Below are positions 1-8,701 of a DNA stretch of 64,000 nucleotides, piece by piece. Source of the DNA: Marinihelvus sp963695135 (GTDB lineage Bacteria > Pseudomonadota > Gammaproteobacteria > Xanthomonadales > SZUA-36); contig CAVOGA010000001.1 of NCBI GenBank assembly GCA_963695135.1, positions 620,001 through 684,000 on the forward strand. The letters are read 5' to 3'. Position 1 is the first letter of the stretch. Each line of letters starts with the position of its first letter. A program made the translations under genes and the position numbers. The notes under the pieces were generated by a model. The model was not told where the DNA came from, did no database searches, and saw nothing but the letters and a program-made list of their open reading frames with translations.

Positions 1-1
1 G

Positions 2-904
2 GTCATGGTGGCGAAGGAACTGCGCCGCCGTCACCGCAAGTGGCCTTACCTGGCGGCCACCGTGCTCCTGACATCCCTGGTGATGGCCCGGATTTACCTC
101 GGTATGGACTGGCTGAGCGGCGCCCTGCTGGGCTTCATTCTCGGCCTGGCCTGGACCGCCATCGTTGGCATGGCCTACCGGGCCCGGGCCCTGCGGCCCT
201 TCTCCGGCACCATGGCGAGCACGATTTTTTACGGCACCCTGCTGATTACCCTGGTGTGGCAGATTGGTGTGCACCTGGAAGAGGACCTGGCCGCCGTGCG
301 CCTGCCGGTCGCGGAGCGGCCCCTGGACGCGCAGGCGTGGTGGACCGGCCAATGGGCGGACCTGCCCACGCAGCGCAACCGGTCCGCCAATCCGGCGGCG
401 CGGAATTTCAACCTGCAGGTCGCGATGACCCCCGCGGAGGCGGAACGCGCGCTGGCGCCGCTGGGCTGGCAACCGGTCGGGAAAGCCACCTGGCAATGGT
501 TTCTCAAATCCATGAACCCGGACGCGGATGAGCGCACCTTGCCCCTGACCGGCCGTAATTTCCTGGGCCAGGGGGAAGCGCTGGTGCTGCGCCATGACAG
601 CGGCAATCCGCAGCGTCAGCTGGTGTTGCGCCTGTGGGACTCGGGGGTGCGTCTGCAGCCCGGTGGGGCGCCGGTCTACCTCGGGCAACTTTACCCGGAA
701 GTGCTGTCCCAGCGGCTCTGGCTGTTCAGTCACTGGCAGCCGGAGTTGCCGGAAGCGGGTTACCTGGAGGAATTCGCCCGCAGCCTGGACGGCATGGAGA
801 CCTCGCAGACCGGCGGCGGCCTGCTGCTTATTCGTCCGTCGCGTCCGCCTGGAAGCGGGGCAGAATCTCGACCAGGGCCTGCAGTCGATCCAGCGGATCC
901 CTGA
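2..904 (+). CDS. PAP2-like / LssY C-terminal-type membrane protein, 5' truncated
   Basis: The frame is open to the window edge, so the true start lies upstream. The visible part begins with two hydrophobic segments, residues about 13-30 and 36-58 counted from an internal ATG at 5. The stretch RIYLGMDWLSGALLGF resembles the last motif of PAP2 phosphatases (R-x5-H-x3-D), but the His position is Asp and the Asp position is Gly. A third hydrophobic segment (about 70-87) is followed by a soluble domain of roughly 180 residues that recalls the LssY C-terminal domain found fused to PAP2 domains. With both catalytic residues changed it may not be a phosphatase. The stop at 904 lies inside the 3' end of the convergent LON-domain gene (77 bp overlap), and the last 25 or so residues are Pro/Gly-rich and look like read-through. 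The family call is moderate. Confidence 0.55.
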   Translation, partial: VMVAKELRRRHRKWPYLAATVLLTSLVMARIYLGMDWLSGALLGFILGLAWTAIVGMAYRARALRPFSGTMASTIFYGTLLITLVWQIGVHLEEDLAAVRLPVAERPLDAQAWWTGQWADLPTQRNRSANPAARNFNLQVAMTPAEAERALAPLGWQPVGKATWQWFLKSMNPDADERTLPLTGRNFLGQGEALVLRHDSGNPQRQLVLRLWDSGVRLQPGGAPVYLGQLYPEVLSQRLWLFSHWQPELPEAGYLEEFARSLDGMETSQTGGGLLLIRPSRPPGSGAESRPGPAVDPADP

Positions 905-1433
905 GCTCCAGCAGGGCCTGTTTTTCCGCGTTGTCCAGCGGCAGGAGCTCCGTTAAGCGGTAGCTGACCCAGGCCGCGTTGTCCCGGTCCGGCGATTCAA
1001 AGCAGGGATAATCCGTGCCGACGCTGTTCATGAAGCCGTCGACAATGTCCGCCAGCAGACCGTAGCGGGCGGGCAGGGCGATGGGCGGCTCCGGGTCCAG
1101 GGGGCGCAGCGTGCCCAGCAACAGGCCATCGTGGCGGGCGCTGGTGGACATGACCTCGAAGCGCCGCTCACCGCGGGCGGACACGCCCAGCAAGCCGTCT
1201 TCCAGCGTGTTGAAGTCGCGAATGCGCGCCTCGGTGCCAATGCGCACGTGGGCGGCCGCCTCGCCGGGCTCGTTGCGCCGCACCACCAGCACGACGCCGA
1301 ACGGCTTATTCTCGGCGGTGCACTCGCGCACCATGTCGAGATAGCGGCGCTCGAAAATCCGCAGGGGCAGGTGCGCGCCCGGCACCAGCACCACGTCGAG
1401 CGGAAACAGTGGCAGTTCGACGGTATCAGTCAC
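828..1433 (-). CDS. LON substrate-binding-domain protein
   Basis: A 201-residue protein. The opening VELPLFPLDVVLVPGAHLPL and the following IFERRY are typical of the N-terminal domain of Lon protease, which also occurs as a stand-alone protein. There is no AAA+ or protease domain, so it is not Lon itself. The stand-alone family is often suggested to act in protein quality control but its substrate is unknown. The GTG at 1433 was chosen because homology begins just after it and it lies 4 bases after the mpl stop. A longer ATG start at 1496 would overlap mpl and adds an Arg-rich stretch with no family look. It is probably co-transcribed with mpl on the minus strand. The 3' end overlaps the convergent PAP2-like gene. 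Confidence 0.8.
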   Translation of the reverse strand: MTDTVELPLFPLDVVLVPGAHLPLRIFERRYLDMVRECTAENKPFGVVLVVRRNEPGEAAAHVRIGTEARIRDFNTLEDGLLGVSARGERRFEVMSTSARHDGLLLGTLRPLDPEPPIALPARYGLLADIVDGFMNSVGTDYPCFESPDRDNAAWVSYRLTELLPLDNAEKQALLELRDPLDRLQALVEILPRFQADATDE

Positions 1434-1437
1434 GGTG

Positions 1438-2814
1438 TCACGACTCGAGTTCGCCCTTCTCCAGCGCCTCGGTAAATCGTCGCGGCGCCGCGTCAAAGCC
1501 GCCGTTGCTCATGAACACCACGTGATCTCCCGGCCGCGCTTCATCCAGCATCTGCTGCAGCATTTCCCGGGTGCGCGTGACCACCCGCCCGCGCCCCTCG
1601 AGTGGCGCCAGCGCCACCTGCGGGTCCCAGTCGATGTCATCCCCGGTCATCAGCCAGACCCGGTCCGCGGCAATCAGGGATGGCCCGAGACGGTCCGCGT
1701 GCACACCGGCGCGCATCGTGTTGCTGCGCGGCTCCAGGCCGACCAGGATGCGCGCATTGCCCACGCGGCGACGCAGGCCGCTGAGGGTCATGCGAATGGC
1801 GGTGGGGTGGTGGGCGAAATCGTCATACACGTGAATATCAGCAAACGCGCCGAGACCTTCGAGGCGCCGCTTGACGCCGGCGAAATCCGCCAGCGCTGCG
1901 ACCGCCACCTGCGGTTCAACGCCGACGGCCACCGCCGCGCCGACCGCGGCACAGGCGTTCTGCGCATTGTGCTCGCCACAGTGTGACCAGCTGACCTCGG
2001 CGATCGCCTCGCCGTCCCGCTCAAAACCCAGCCGCGAACCGTCCGATTCGAGCAGGCGCACGCGCCAGTCCGCACCCTCTTCCGTGGAGAACCGCTCCAG
2101 CCGGCTCCAGCAGCCCTGGCGGAGCACGGCCTCGAGGTGCGCGTCCGCGCCGTTGCTGAGAATCGTGCCTTCGCCGGGGATGGTGCGAACCAGGTGGTGG
2201 AACTGGGTCTTGATCGCGTCCAGGTCAGGATAAATATCGGCGTGATCGTATTCCAGGTTGTTCAGGATGACCACGCGGGGCCGGTAGTGGACAAACTTGG
2301 CGCGCTTGTCGAAAAAGGCCGTGTCGTACTCGTCCGCCTCGACCACGAACAGGTCCTTGCCGGCGCGCGCGGATACATCGAAGTTGCGCGGTACGCCGCC
2401 AATCAGGAAACCCGGCTCGAGGCCGGCGGCCTCGAGGATCCACGCCAGGATGCTGGACGTGGTGGTTTTGCCGTGGGTGCCGGCAACGGCCAGCACGGTC
2501 TTGTCACGGAGGATGGTTTCGCCAAGCCAGCGCGGCCCGGAAACGTAGCGCATGCCGCGGTTCAGAACGGTTTCAACCGCCGGGTTGCCGCGGCTGAGCG
2601 CGTTGCCAATCACGACCAGGTCAGGCTGCGGGTCGAGCTGCGCGGGGTCGTAACCCTCGGTCAGCCTGATGCCCTCGGACTCGAGCAGCGTGCTCATTGG
2701 TGGATAGGTGTTCTGGTCTGAACCGGTGACCGTGTAGCCCGCGCGGCGGGCGAGCAGGGCGACGCCGCCCATAAAGGTTCCACAGATGCCGAGAATGTGT
2801 ATGTGCTTGCTCAA
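1438..2814 (-). CDS. mpl: UDP-N-acetylmuramate:L-Ala-gamma-D-Glu-meso-Dap ligase (Mpl)
   Basis: Cytoplasmic peptidoglycan-recycling ligase of 458 residues that joins recovered tripeptide to UDP-MurNAc. The N-terminus HIHILGICGTFMGGVALLAR is diagnostic for Mpl and separates it from MurC. The Mur-ligase P-loop AGTHGKTTTS is at about 111-120, EADEYDTAFFD at about 160, and the C-terminal domain carries DDFAHHPTA. The length matches the E. coli protein. The start is TTG at 2814, because no ATG precedes the conserved N-terminus and the codon lies 9 bases after the stop of the upstream membrane-protein gene. It forms a minus-strand run with the LON-domain gene downstream and the 165-residue membrane protein upstream. 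Confidence 0.95.
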   Translation of the reverse strand: MSKHIHILGICGTFMGGVALLARRAGYTVTGSDQNTYPPMSTLLESEGIRLTEGYDPAQLDPQPDLVVIGNALSRGNPAVETVLNRGMRYVSGPRWLGETILRDKTVLAVAGTHGKTTTSSILAWILEAAGLEPGFLIGGVPRNFDVSARAGKDLFVVEADEYDTAFFDKRAKFVHYRPRVVILNNLEYDHADIYPDLDAIKTQFHHLVRTIPGEGTILSNGADAHLEAVLRQGCWSRLERFSTEEGADWRVRLLESDGSRLGFERDGEAIAEVSWSHCGEHNAQNACAAVGAAVAVGVEPQVAVAALADFAGVKRRLEGLGAFADIHVYDDFAHHPTAIRMTLSGLRRRVGNARILVGLEPRSNTMRAGVHADRLGPSLIAADRVWLMTGDDIDWDPQVALAPLEGRGRVVTRTREMLQQMLDEARPGDHVVFMSNGGFDAAPRRFTEALEKGELES

Positions 2815-2823
2815 GGTCTCACT

Positions 2824-3321
2824 TCATACCTGTTTCAGCGCCAGCTCCAGGATTACGTAGGTCAGGGCCAGCAGCATCACCGCGATCAGCACGGCGATGG
2901 GCATGGCGATATCCAGCGCATGGCGAAAAATGTTGGCATCAACCGCCAGGCTCCAGCCGAAGATGACGAACCAGAACAGCGCGAGCAGCGGCTGGTTTAC
3001 ATCCGGGTCTGACTGCAGCAGCAGGGTGAAAGCGACCAGGCTGACCACGGTGCCGGTCGCAGCCAGGGCCAGCAGGGTTTGCTGAACCCGCTCCGGGTGT
3101 CGACGCCAGGCGAGCATGGCCGCGACGGCCAGAAACTGCAGCGCGATGGAGAACAGGGCGCGTGCGGCATTGCTGTCGGCGTCCACCATGCTGGAGGTGA
3201 TAACGGCCTGGGCAACGTAAACACCAATCACGACCAGGGTCAGGGGCCGGCTGTCAGGCAGGTCCTGCGGTCCGGCGCGCAGCCGAAGCAGGTCGAACAG
3301 GGTTTGCCAGAGTCCGTTCAC
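2824..3321 (-). CDS. small integral membrane protein, function unknown
   Basis: A 165-residue protein with about four hydrophobic segments (residues roughly 27-45, 57-72, 83-103 and 110-160, the last probably two helices) and a short charged loop AWRRHPERVQQ. No catalytic motif was recognised. The start is GTG at 3321 and the stop lies 9 bases before the mpl start, so co-transcription with mpl is likely. Its position between adk and mpl suggests nothing specific about its role. It is clearly coding: its reading frame is uninterrupted and the hydrophobic pattern is regular, unlike the overlapping frames. Confidence 0.75.
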   Translation of the reverse strand: MNGLWQTLFDLLRLRAGPQDLPDSRPLTLVVIGVYVAQAVITSSMVDADSNAARALFSIALQFLAVAAMLAWRRHPERVQQTLLALAATGTVVSLVAFTLLLQSDPDVNQPLLALFWFVIFGWSLAVDANIFRHALDIAMPIAVLIAVMLLALTYVILELALKQV

Positions 3322-3362
3322 GATTGCAGCTGCTCCAGGGACCCGGGTGCGGGTCGCCTCAC

Positions 3363-3382
3363 GCCGGCCGGTTCCGGCCGGC
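3363..3382. repeat. perfect inverted repeat just downstream of adk
   Basis: GCCGGCCGG, TT, CCGGCCGGC form a 9-bp perfect stem 6 bases beyond the adk stop codon (minus strand). There is no T-run on either side, so it is not a textbook Rho-independent terminator. It may be an mRNA 3'-end stabiliser or an imperfect terminator between adk and the next gene. Confidence 0.5.
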
Positions 3383-3388
3383 CGTGAT

Positions 3389-3964
3389 TCAGTCGTTGTC
3401 GCCCTGCTGCAGGGCGCCCTTGATGCGCTCGAGCACCTCGTCGATGGTGCCCTCGCCCAGAATTCGCGTCAGCAGCCCGGCGTCCGCGTAGAAGCCGGCC
3501 ACGGGGGCGGTCTGTTCTTCGTAGATGCGCAGCCGGTTACGGACGACTTCTTCCGTGTCGTCGCTGCGGCCTTCCTCCGCCGCGCGGCGCGCGATGCGCT
3601 CCACAACCATCTCCGGGTTCACCTCGATCAGCACCGCTTCCTCGACCGGCTGGTCGATCTCGGTCAGGACCCCGGTGAGGGCCTCGGCCTGGGCCAGGTT
3701 GCGCGGGTAACCGTCAAGAATGAAGCCCCTGGCCACATCATCCTGGCCAAGTCGCTCCCGGATCAGGTTCAGCATCACGTCATCGGGGACCAGCTCTCCC
3801 CGGTCCATGATGGCTTTCGCCTTGAGGCCGAGGGGCGTCGCATGGGCCACCGCCTGCCGCAGCAGGTCGCCGGTGGAAATATGCGGGATGGAGTAATGCT
3901 CTTTGAGCAGCGCCGCCTGGGTTCCCTTTCCGGACCCGGGGGCACCCAGTAAAACGATTCGCAT
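3389..3964 (-). CDS. adk: adenylate kinase, short-LID form
   Basis: Converts AMP and ATP to two ADP in the cytoplasm. The protein has 191 residues. GAPGSGKGTQ (P-loop) is at 7-16, ISTGDLLR is the AMP-binding segment, and GFILDGYPRNLAQAE and the LID-side RNRLRIYEEQT follow. The LID domain is the short form, so the usual 27-residue insert and its zinc-type Cys are missing and the total is well below the 214 of E. coli Adk. Short forms are known in several proteobacteria. ATG at 3964 directly precedes the conserved MRIVLLG. It is divergent from pfp with 139 bases between the start codons, which must hold both promoters. Confidence 0.96.
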   Translation of the reverse strand: MRIVLLGAPGSGKGTQAALLKEHYSIPHISTGDLLRQAVAHATPLGLKAKAIMDRGELVPDDVMLNLIRERLGQDDVARGFILDGYPRNLAQAEALTGVLTEIDQPVEEAVLIEVNPEMVVERIARRAAEEGRSDDTEEVVRNRLRIYEEQTAPVAGFYADAGLLTRILGEGTIDEVLERIKGALQQGDND

Positions 3965-4103
3965 GAGACGCTTTTCGTCCTCTAAAATGGGGGCTTGAAC
4001 AAGGCGCTACGCTAACCGCTCGCTGGGGCCCAGTCAAACCCCGACCGCGCCCGGCGCAACATTGGCCTGTCGATTGCCGCGCCTTCACTGCAGGGAAATT
4101 TCA

Positions 4104-5366
4104 ATGTCACGAAAAAATGTGCTCTATGCCCAGTCCGGCGGCGTCACGCCGGTCATCAACGCCACGGCCTGCGGGGTCATTGAAACCGCCCGCGCGGCGG
4201 CCGGCAAAATCGGCAAGGTTTACGCCGGCAAGGACGGCATTATCGGCGTGCTGCGCGAGGAGTTGATTGACACCAGCAAGGAGCGCAAGGCGGACATCGC
4301 CGCGCTGCGGCACACGCCCGGCGGCGCTTTCGGTTCCTGTCGTTACAAGCTCAAGGGCATCGAGGAGAACCGGGCGGAATACGAACGGCTGATCGAGGTG
4401 TTCCGGGCGCATGACATTGGCGTGTTTCTGTACAACGGTGGCGGCGATTCCTCCGACACCGCGTACAAGGTGTCCCAGATCAGCAACAAGCTGGGTTTCC
4501 CGGTGCAGTGCATCGGCGTGCCCAAGACCATCGACAACGATCTGCCGATCACCGACAACTGCCCCGGTTTCGGCTCGGTGGCCAAGTACGTGGCCATCAG
4601 CGTCATGGAAGCCAGCCTGGACGTTGAATCCATGGCCTCGAGCTCGACCAAGGTTTTTGTTCTCGAGGTCATGGGCCGACACGCGGGCTGGATTGCGGCG
4701 GCGGGCGGCCTGGCCAGCAAGGACGCCGGCGGTCCGCCGCACGTCATCCTGTTTCCCGAGGCGGCATTCGATGAACAGGCCTTCCTGGCCAGGGTGGACA
4801 AGGCCGTCAAGACCCACGGCTACTGCTCCATCGTGGTTTCCGAAGGGGTGCGGGGCAAGGACGGCAAGTTCCTGTCTGACACCGGCGGGGTGGATGCCTT
4901 CGGCCATGCGCAGCTGGGCGGCGTGGCGCCGGTTATCGCCCAAATGGTGAAGGACAAGCTCGGCTACAAATACCACTGGGCGGTTTCCGACTACCTGCAG
5001 CGCTCGGCGCGACACATCGCATCAAAAACCGACGTGGACCAGGCCTACGCCATGGGCAAGGCGGCGATCGACCTGGCCTTGCAGGGCAAGTCCGGTGTCA
5101 TGCCGATTATCGAGCGGGTGTCCGACCAGCCCTATCGCTGGAAAGTCGGCGAGGCACAGCTGAGCCGCATGGCCAACCGCGAAAAAATGATGCCCCGCAA
5201 GTTCATCAGCAAGGACGGCATGGGCATCACCGCGGCGGCGCGCCGCTACCTGGAGCCGTTGATCCGCGGGGAGGACTACCCGCCCTACGGCAAGGATGGC
5301 CTGCCAAAGTATGTGCGCCTCAAGCGCGAACTGGCGCCAAAGAAACTTGAGCCCTTCGAGCCGTGA
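4104..5366 (+). CDS. pfp: 6-phosphofructokinase, probably pyrophosphate-dependent
   Basis: Phosphorylates fructose 6-phosphate in glycolysis, reversibly if PPi is the donor. The protein has 420 residues, closer to the long PPi-type enzymes than to the 320-residue ATP enzymes. Visible motifs are the donor-site NGGGDSSDTA, the catalytic PKTIDNDLPITD and the sugar-phosphate segment MGRHAGWIA. The Lys of PKTIDND is the residue typical of PPi enzymes (Gly in ATP enzymes). However, the position after GGD is Ser, not the Asp usual for PPi enzymes or the Gly of ATP enzymes, so donor choice is not proven. ATG at 4104 follows a CAGGGA element and starts the conserved sequence. An in-frame ATG at 4062 is less likely. 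The stop overlaps the cutA start. Confidence 0.88.
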   Translation: MSRKNVLYAQSGGVTPVINATACGVIETARAAAGKIGKVYAGKDGIIGVLREELIDTSKERKADIAALRHTPGGAFGSCRYKLKGIEENRAEYERLIEVFRAHDIGVFLYNGGGDSSDTAYKVSQISNKLGFPVQCIGVPKTIDNDLPITDNCPGFGSVAKYVAISVMEASLDVESMASSSTKVFVLEVMGRHAGWIAAAGGLASKDAGGPPHVILFPEAAFDEQAFLARVDKAVKTHGYCSIVVSEGVRGKDGKFLSDTGGVDAFGHAQLGGVAPVIAQMVKDKLGYKYHWAVSDYLQRSARHIASKTDVDQAYAMGKAAIDLALQGKSGVMPIIERVSDQPYRWKVGEAQLSRMANREKMMPRKFISKDGMGITAAARRYLEPLIRGEDYPPYGKDGLPKYVRLKRELAPKKLEPFEP

Positions 5367-5683
5367 ACGAAACGATCACCATCCTGTGTACCTGCCCGGA
5401 CGAAGCAACGGCCGAACGGCTGGCCCGGGGCATGGTGGAGAACCGTCACGCGGCCTGCGTGAACATCCTGCCGGCAGTGCGGTCCATATACCGCTGGGAA
5501 GACGGCATTCAAGACGAGCAGGAGGCGCTGATGATCATCAAGACCACCCATTCGCACTTTTTCGTGATCGAGCACTGGCTGGAGGAACATCACCCCTATG
5601 ATGTGCCCGAGCTTCTCGCCCTGGATGCGGAGCATGTTTCCGAACCCTATCTGCGCTGGCTGCGCTCCGCTGTTTCCACCTGA
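5363..5683 (+). CDS. cutA: divalent-cation tolerance protein CutA
   Basis: A 106-residue CutA1-family trimer-forming cytoplasmic protein, genetically linked to copper tolerance in E. coli, although the biochemical role is unsettled. It is recognised from TCPDEATAERLARGMVE, ACVNILPAVRSIYRWEDGI (the conserved metal-side segment) and the C-terminal VSEPYLRWL. The start is GTG at 5363 inside the GTGA overlap with the pfp stop, so the two are translationally coupled. It precedes dsbD, and the cutA-dsbD order is common in gammaproteobacteria. Confidence 0.93.
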   Translation: MNETITILCTCPDEATAERLARGMVENRHAACVNILPAVRSIYRWEDGIQDEQEALMIIKTTHSHFFVIEHWLEEHHPYDVPELLALDAEHVSEPYLRWLRSAVST

Positions 5684-5717
5684 AAGAGAAAGGCCGTTGC
5701 GACGGTCTTTGGCGCCC

Positions 5718-8012
5718 ATGAACCTGATAACAAGAACCATCCTGGCCACCCTGTTCCTGCTGCTGTCGACTGGCGCCCGGGCGGTCGAACCCAACGAGGT
5801 GCGTCCCTATGACGAGGTCTTCGCGATCTCCGCGGAGCTTGACGGTCCGCGCCGGGTCATCGTCGCCTGGGACATCGCCGAGGATTACTTTCTTTACAAC
5901 AACCGCTTTCTCGGCTTCGCCAGCATCACCCCCGGGGTAGTGCTTGGCGAACCGGACATTCCCCCCGGCAAGAAAACCTTCGATGAGCTGCTCGGCGAGG
6001 AGGTGATCAAGTTCCGGGACCGGCTGGAGATCGGGCTGCCCCTGGCGACCGTGCCGCCCGGCATCCGCGAGGTCGAACTCGAGATCCGCTCCCAGGGCTG
6101 CCTGGAGTCGGTGCTGTGCTATCCGCCGTCCCGCCAGTTTGTCACCGTAGAGTTGCCGGCATCCGCGGCCGGCGCGGCCGGTGCATCGCTACCGCCAGCC
6201 CTGTCCCCGCTGGAAGAACTGCTTGGCACCGCAGCGGCGCCCATGGGCAGCGGCGCGCCGGCCCTGCCGGCGGAAGAGGCCTTTGCTTTCGAGGCCATTG
6301 CTCAGGATGCGGGAACGATACTGGTGCGTTTCACCGCCCAGCCGGGCTACTACCTGTACGTGGCCAACTTCGCCTTTTCCGTGGTCGGTTCCGATTCGGT
6401 CAGCGTGGCGTCCGTTGAGCTGCCGCAAGGCACGATCAAGGACGACCCGGAGTTCGGCCCGGTGCCGGTCATCTACGACCAGGTCGAGATTCCCGTGCGC
6501 CTGGCGCGTCCGGCAGGAGGAGCGACCCAGGTCACTTTGCAAGGCAGTTGGCAGGGGTGCCGGGACGGGGACATCTGCTATCCGCCCCAGACCGGCCGCC
6601 TGGACGTAAACCTGCCGGCGGCGAGCGTCGCCTTCGAGGCCCCGGAAGCACCGCAGGCCTCAGCGCCTGTGGCCAGTCCTGCCTTTCCGGGCGCGCCGGT
6701 CTCCGAGCAGGGCCGCCTGGCCACCCTGCTGATCGAGAATCCACCGGTCGCGCTGCTGGCGTTCTTTGTCGCCGGCTTGTTGCTGGCGTTCACGCCCTGC
6801 GTGTTTCCCATGGTGCCGATCCTCTCCGGCATCATCGCCGGGGAAGGGGACCGCATCACGACCGGCCGCGCGTTCACCCTCTCCCTGGTTTACGTCCTGG
6901 CCATGGCGCTGACCTATACCGCCGCCGGCGTTTTGGCCGGCCTGTTCGGGCAGAATCTCCAGGCCATGTTCCAGAATCCGTGGATCATCGGCACCTTCGC
7001 GGGCATCTTCGTGCTGCTGGCCCTGTCCATGTTCGGCTTTTATGAGCTGCAGTTGCCGAGCAGCTGGCAAACCCGGCTCACCGAACAGAGCAACCAACAG
7101 CAGGGCGGGCGCCTCGGTGGCGTGGCGGTCATGGGGCTGCTGTCTGCCTTGATTGTCGGGCCCTGCGTGGCGCCGCCGCTGGCCGCCGCGCTGATCGTGA
7201 TCGGTGAATCCGGCAGCGCTGTACTGGGCGGCTCAGCCTTGTTTGCCATGTCCCTCGGAATGGGTGTGCCGCTGATCGCTGTTGGCATCGGCGCAGGCAA
7301 GTTCCTGCCCCGGGCCGGGATGTGGATGAACGCGGTGAAAGCGGTATTCGGTGTCGGCCTGCTGGCGCTGGCCATCTGGATGCTGGAGCGTATCCTGCCG
7401 GGCGCGCTCATCATGGTGCTGTGGGGCCTGCTGGCGATTGCCTCGGCGATCTACCTTGGCGCCCTGGAACGGATCGCGGACGGCGCGTCCGGCTGGGCGC
7501 GCTTGTGGAAGGCCCTGGGCGTCGCCCTGTTGCTGTTCGGCGCCATCCAGTTTATCGGCGCGGCTTCCGGTGGCGACTACTGGCTCAAGCCCCTGGATCA
7601 CCTGGCCGGCGGCGGCAGGGGTGAAGGCGCACAGAGGGAAGAGGTCGAGTTCCGGCGTATTGCATCCCTGGAAGAGCTCGAGGTCGCGGTCGCCCAGGCC
7701 AACGCGCAGGGGCGCCCGGCCATGCTCGATTTCTACGCGGACTGGTGCGTGGAGTGCATCCGCATGGAGCGCAACACCTTTCCCGAGGCCCCGGTGCAGG
7801 AGCTGCTCGCCCGGCTGCAGCCGATCAAGGTGGACGTGACGGAGAACAACGATGCGGACAAGCGCCTGATGCGCGAATTCGGCATCATCGGCCCGCCCGC
7901 GATCCTGTTCTTCGGCCTGGACGGCAAGGAAATGGAAAACTACCGGCTGGTGGGCTACTTCGATCCGCAAGCCTTCAGCGCGCACCTTGAACAGGTGCTG
8001 GGCGCGCAGTAG
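5718..8012 (+). CDS. dsbD: thiol:disulfide interchange protein DsbD with duplicated N-terminal domain
   Basis: Moves electrons from cytoplasmic thioredoxin across the inner membrane to periplasmic disulfide reductases and cytochrome c maturation. The protein has 764 residues, about 200 longer than E. coli DsbD. A signal peptide (about 1-22) is followed by two periplasmic alpha domains in tandem, ending in QGCLESVLCYPP (about 131-142) and QGSWQGCRDGDICYPP (about 275-290). The eight-helix core carries TPCVFPMVPILSG and VGPCVAPPLAAA, and the C-terminal thioredoxin-like domain carries DFYADWCVECIRM. All redox Cys pairs are present. ATG at 5718 opens the signal peptide; an in-frame ATG at 5598 would run through cutA. 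A TlpA-like thioredoxin follows 9 bases later. Confidence 0.94.
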   Translation: MNLITRTILATLFLLLSTGARAVEPNEVRPYDEVFAISAELDGPRRVIVAWDIAEDYFLYNNRFLGFASITPGVVLGEPDIPPGKKTFDELLGEEVIKFRDRLEIGLPLATVPPGIREVELEIRSQGCLESVLCYPPSRQFVTVELPASAAGAAGASLPPALSPLEELLGTAAAPMGSGAPALPAEEAFAFEAIAQDAGTILVRFTAQPGYYLYVANFAFSVVGSDSVSVASVELPQGTIKDDPEFGPVPVIYDQVEIPVRLARPAGGATQVTLQGSWQGCRDGDICYPPQTGRLDVNLPAASVAFEAPEAPQASAPVASPAFPGAPVSEQGRLATLLIENPPVALLAFFVAGLLLAFTPCVFPMVPILSGIIAGEGDRITTGRAFTLSLVYVLAMALTYTAAGVLAGLFGQNLQAMFQNPWIIGTFAGIFVLLALSMFGFYELQLPSSWQTRLTEQSNQQQGGRLGGVAVMGLLSALIVGPCVAPPLAAALIVIGESGSAVLGGSALFAMSLGMGVPLIAVGIGAGKFLPRAGMWMNAVKAVFGVGLLALAIWMLERILPGALIMVLWGLLAIASAIYLGALERIADGASGWARLWKALGVALLLFGAIQFIGAASGGDYWLKPLDHLAGGGRGEGAQREEVEFRRIASLEELEVAVAQANAQGRPAMLDFYADWCVECIRMERNTFPEAPVQELLARLQPIKVDVTENNDADKRLMREFGIIGPPAILFFGLDGKEMENYRLVGYFDPQAFSAHLEQVLGAQ

Positions 8013-8021
8013 CCGCCGGCC

Positions 8022-8570
8022 ATGAGTCGCTCAAGGATTATCCTGTTTGCCGCGGTGGCGGTGGTGGCCGGCCTCGCCGGCGCACTGACCGGCATGGTGT
8101 TGCAGGAGGACCCGAACGAGGGCTCTGCCGGTGCCGGGCCGGCCTCCCTGATCGGGCAGCCCCGGCCGCCGTTCACGCTGGGTGCCGCCGACGGACAGCG
8201 CGTCTCGGCGGATGATTTCGCCGGCCAGGTCATGCTCATTAACTTCTGGGCCACCTGGTGCGAACCCTGCCGCAAGGAGATGCCGATGCTGAACCAGGTG
8301 CAGGCCGAACTCGGGCCGGCCGGCCTCGCGGTGGTGGGGATCGCGCTGGACGATGTGGCCCGGGCGCGTGAGTATGCGGCGCAGCTGGGCATTGAATATA
8401 CGATCCTGGTCGGCGCCGGTGATGTGATGGCTACCGGCCTGGCCTATGGCAACCGGGCCGGTGTGCTGCCCTACACGGTGCTCGTGGATCGCGACGGCGT
8501 GGTTCGCTGGACCTATCTCGGTGAACTGGAGCGCGAGCCGCTGCTGGCGCAAATCAAACCGCTGCTTTAG
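8022..8570 (+). CDS. TlpA/ResA-like membrane-anchored thioredoxin
   Basis: A 182-residue protein with an N-terminal membrane anchor (about 5-26, no clear cleavage site) and a periplasmic AhpC-TSA/redoxin-type thioredoxin fold. The active site is INFWATWCEPCRKEMPML (CEPC), with the cis-Pro region GVLPYTVLVDRDG near the end. TlpA/ResA proteins reduce disulfides in apocytochromes or in copper-site assembly factors. Placement 9 bases after dsbD, which supplies reducing power to the periplasm, supports that role. The exact client cannot be told from sequence. Confidence 0.88.
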   Translation: MSRSRIILFAAVAVVAGLAGALTGMVLQEDPNEGSAGAGPASLIGQPRPPFTLGAADGQRVSADDFAGQVMLINFWATWCEPCRKEMPMLNQVQAELGPAGLAVVGIALDDVARAREYAAQLGIEYTILVGAGDVMATGLAYGNRAGVLPYTVLVDRDGVVRWTYLGELEREPLLAQIKPLL

Positions 8571-8701
8571 CGTCGAGACGAAAGCCGGTTTAACTTTTTG
8601 GTAACGATCCTGCTGCTATCGTCTTCAATACGGTGGCGAACAGTTTACATTTCGGACGCCATATTGCAGACTGCGCCCCCTCAGAGGCCAAGCCGGACGC
8701 C

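Noticed and set aside
3965..4103. TAAAAT at 3983-3988 as a pfp promoter
   Set aside because: It lacks a -35 match at any reasonable spacing, and its distance from pfp gives no added support.
8581..8701. Promoter of aroQ at 8598-8622 (TTGGTA...TATCGT)
   Set aside because: The two boxes are only 13 bases apart and the match is weak.
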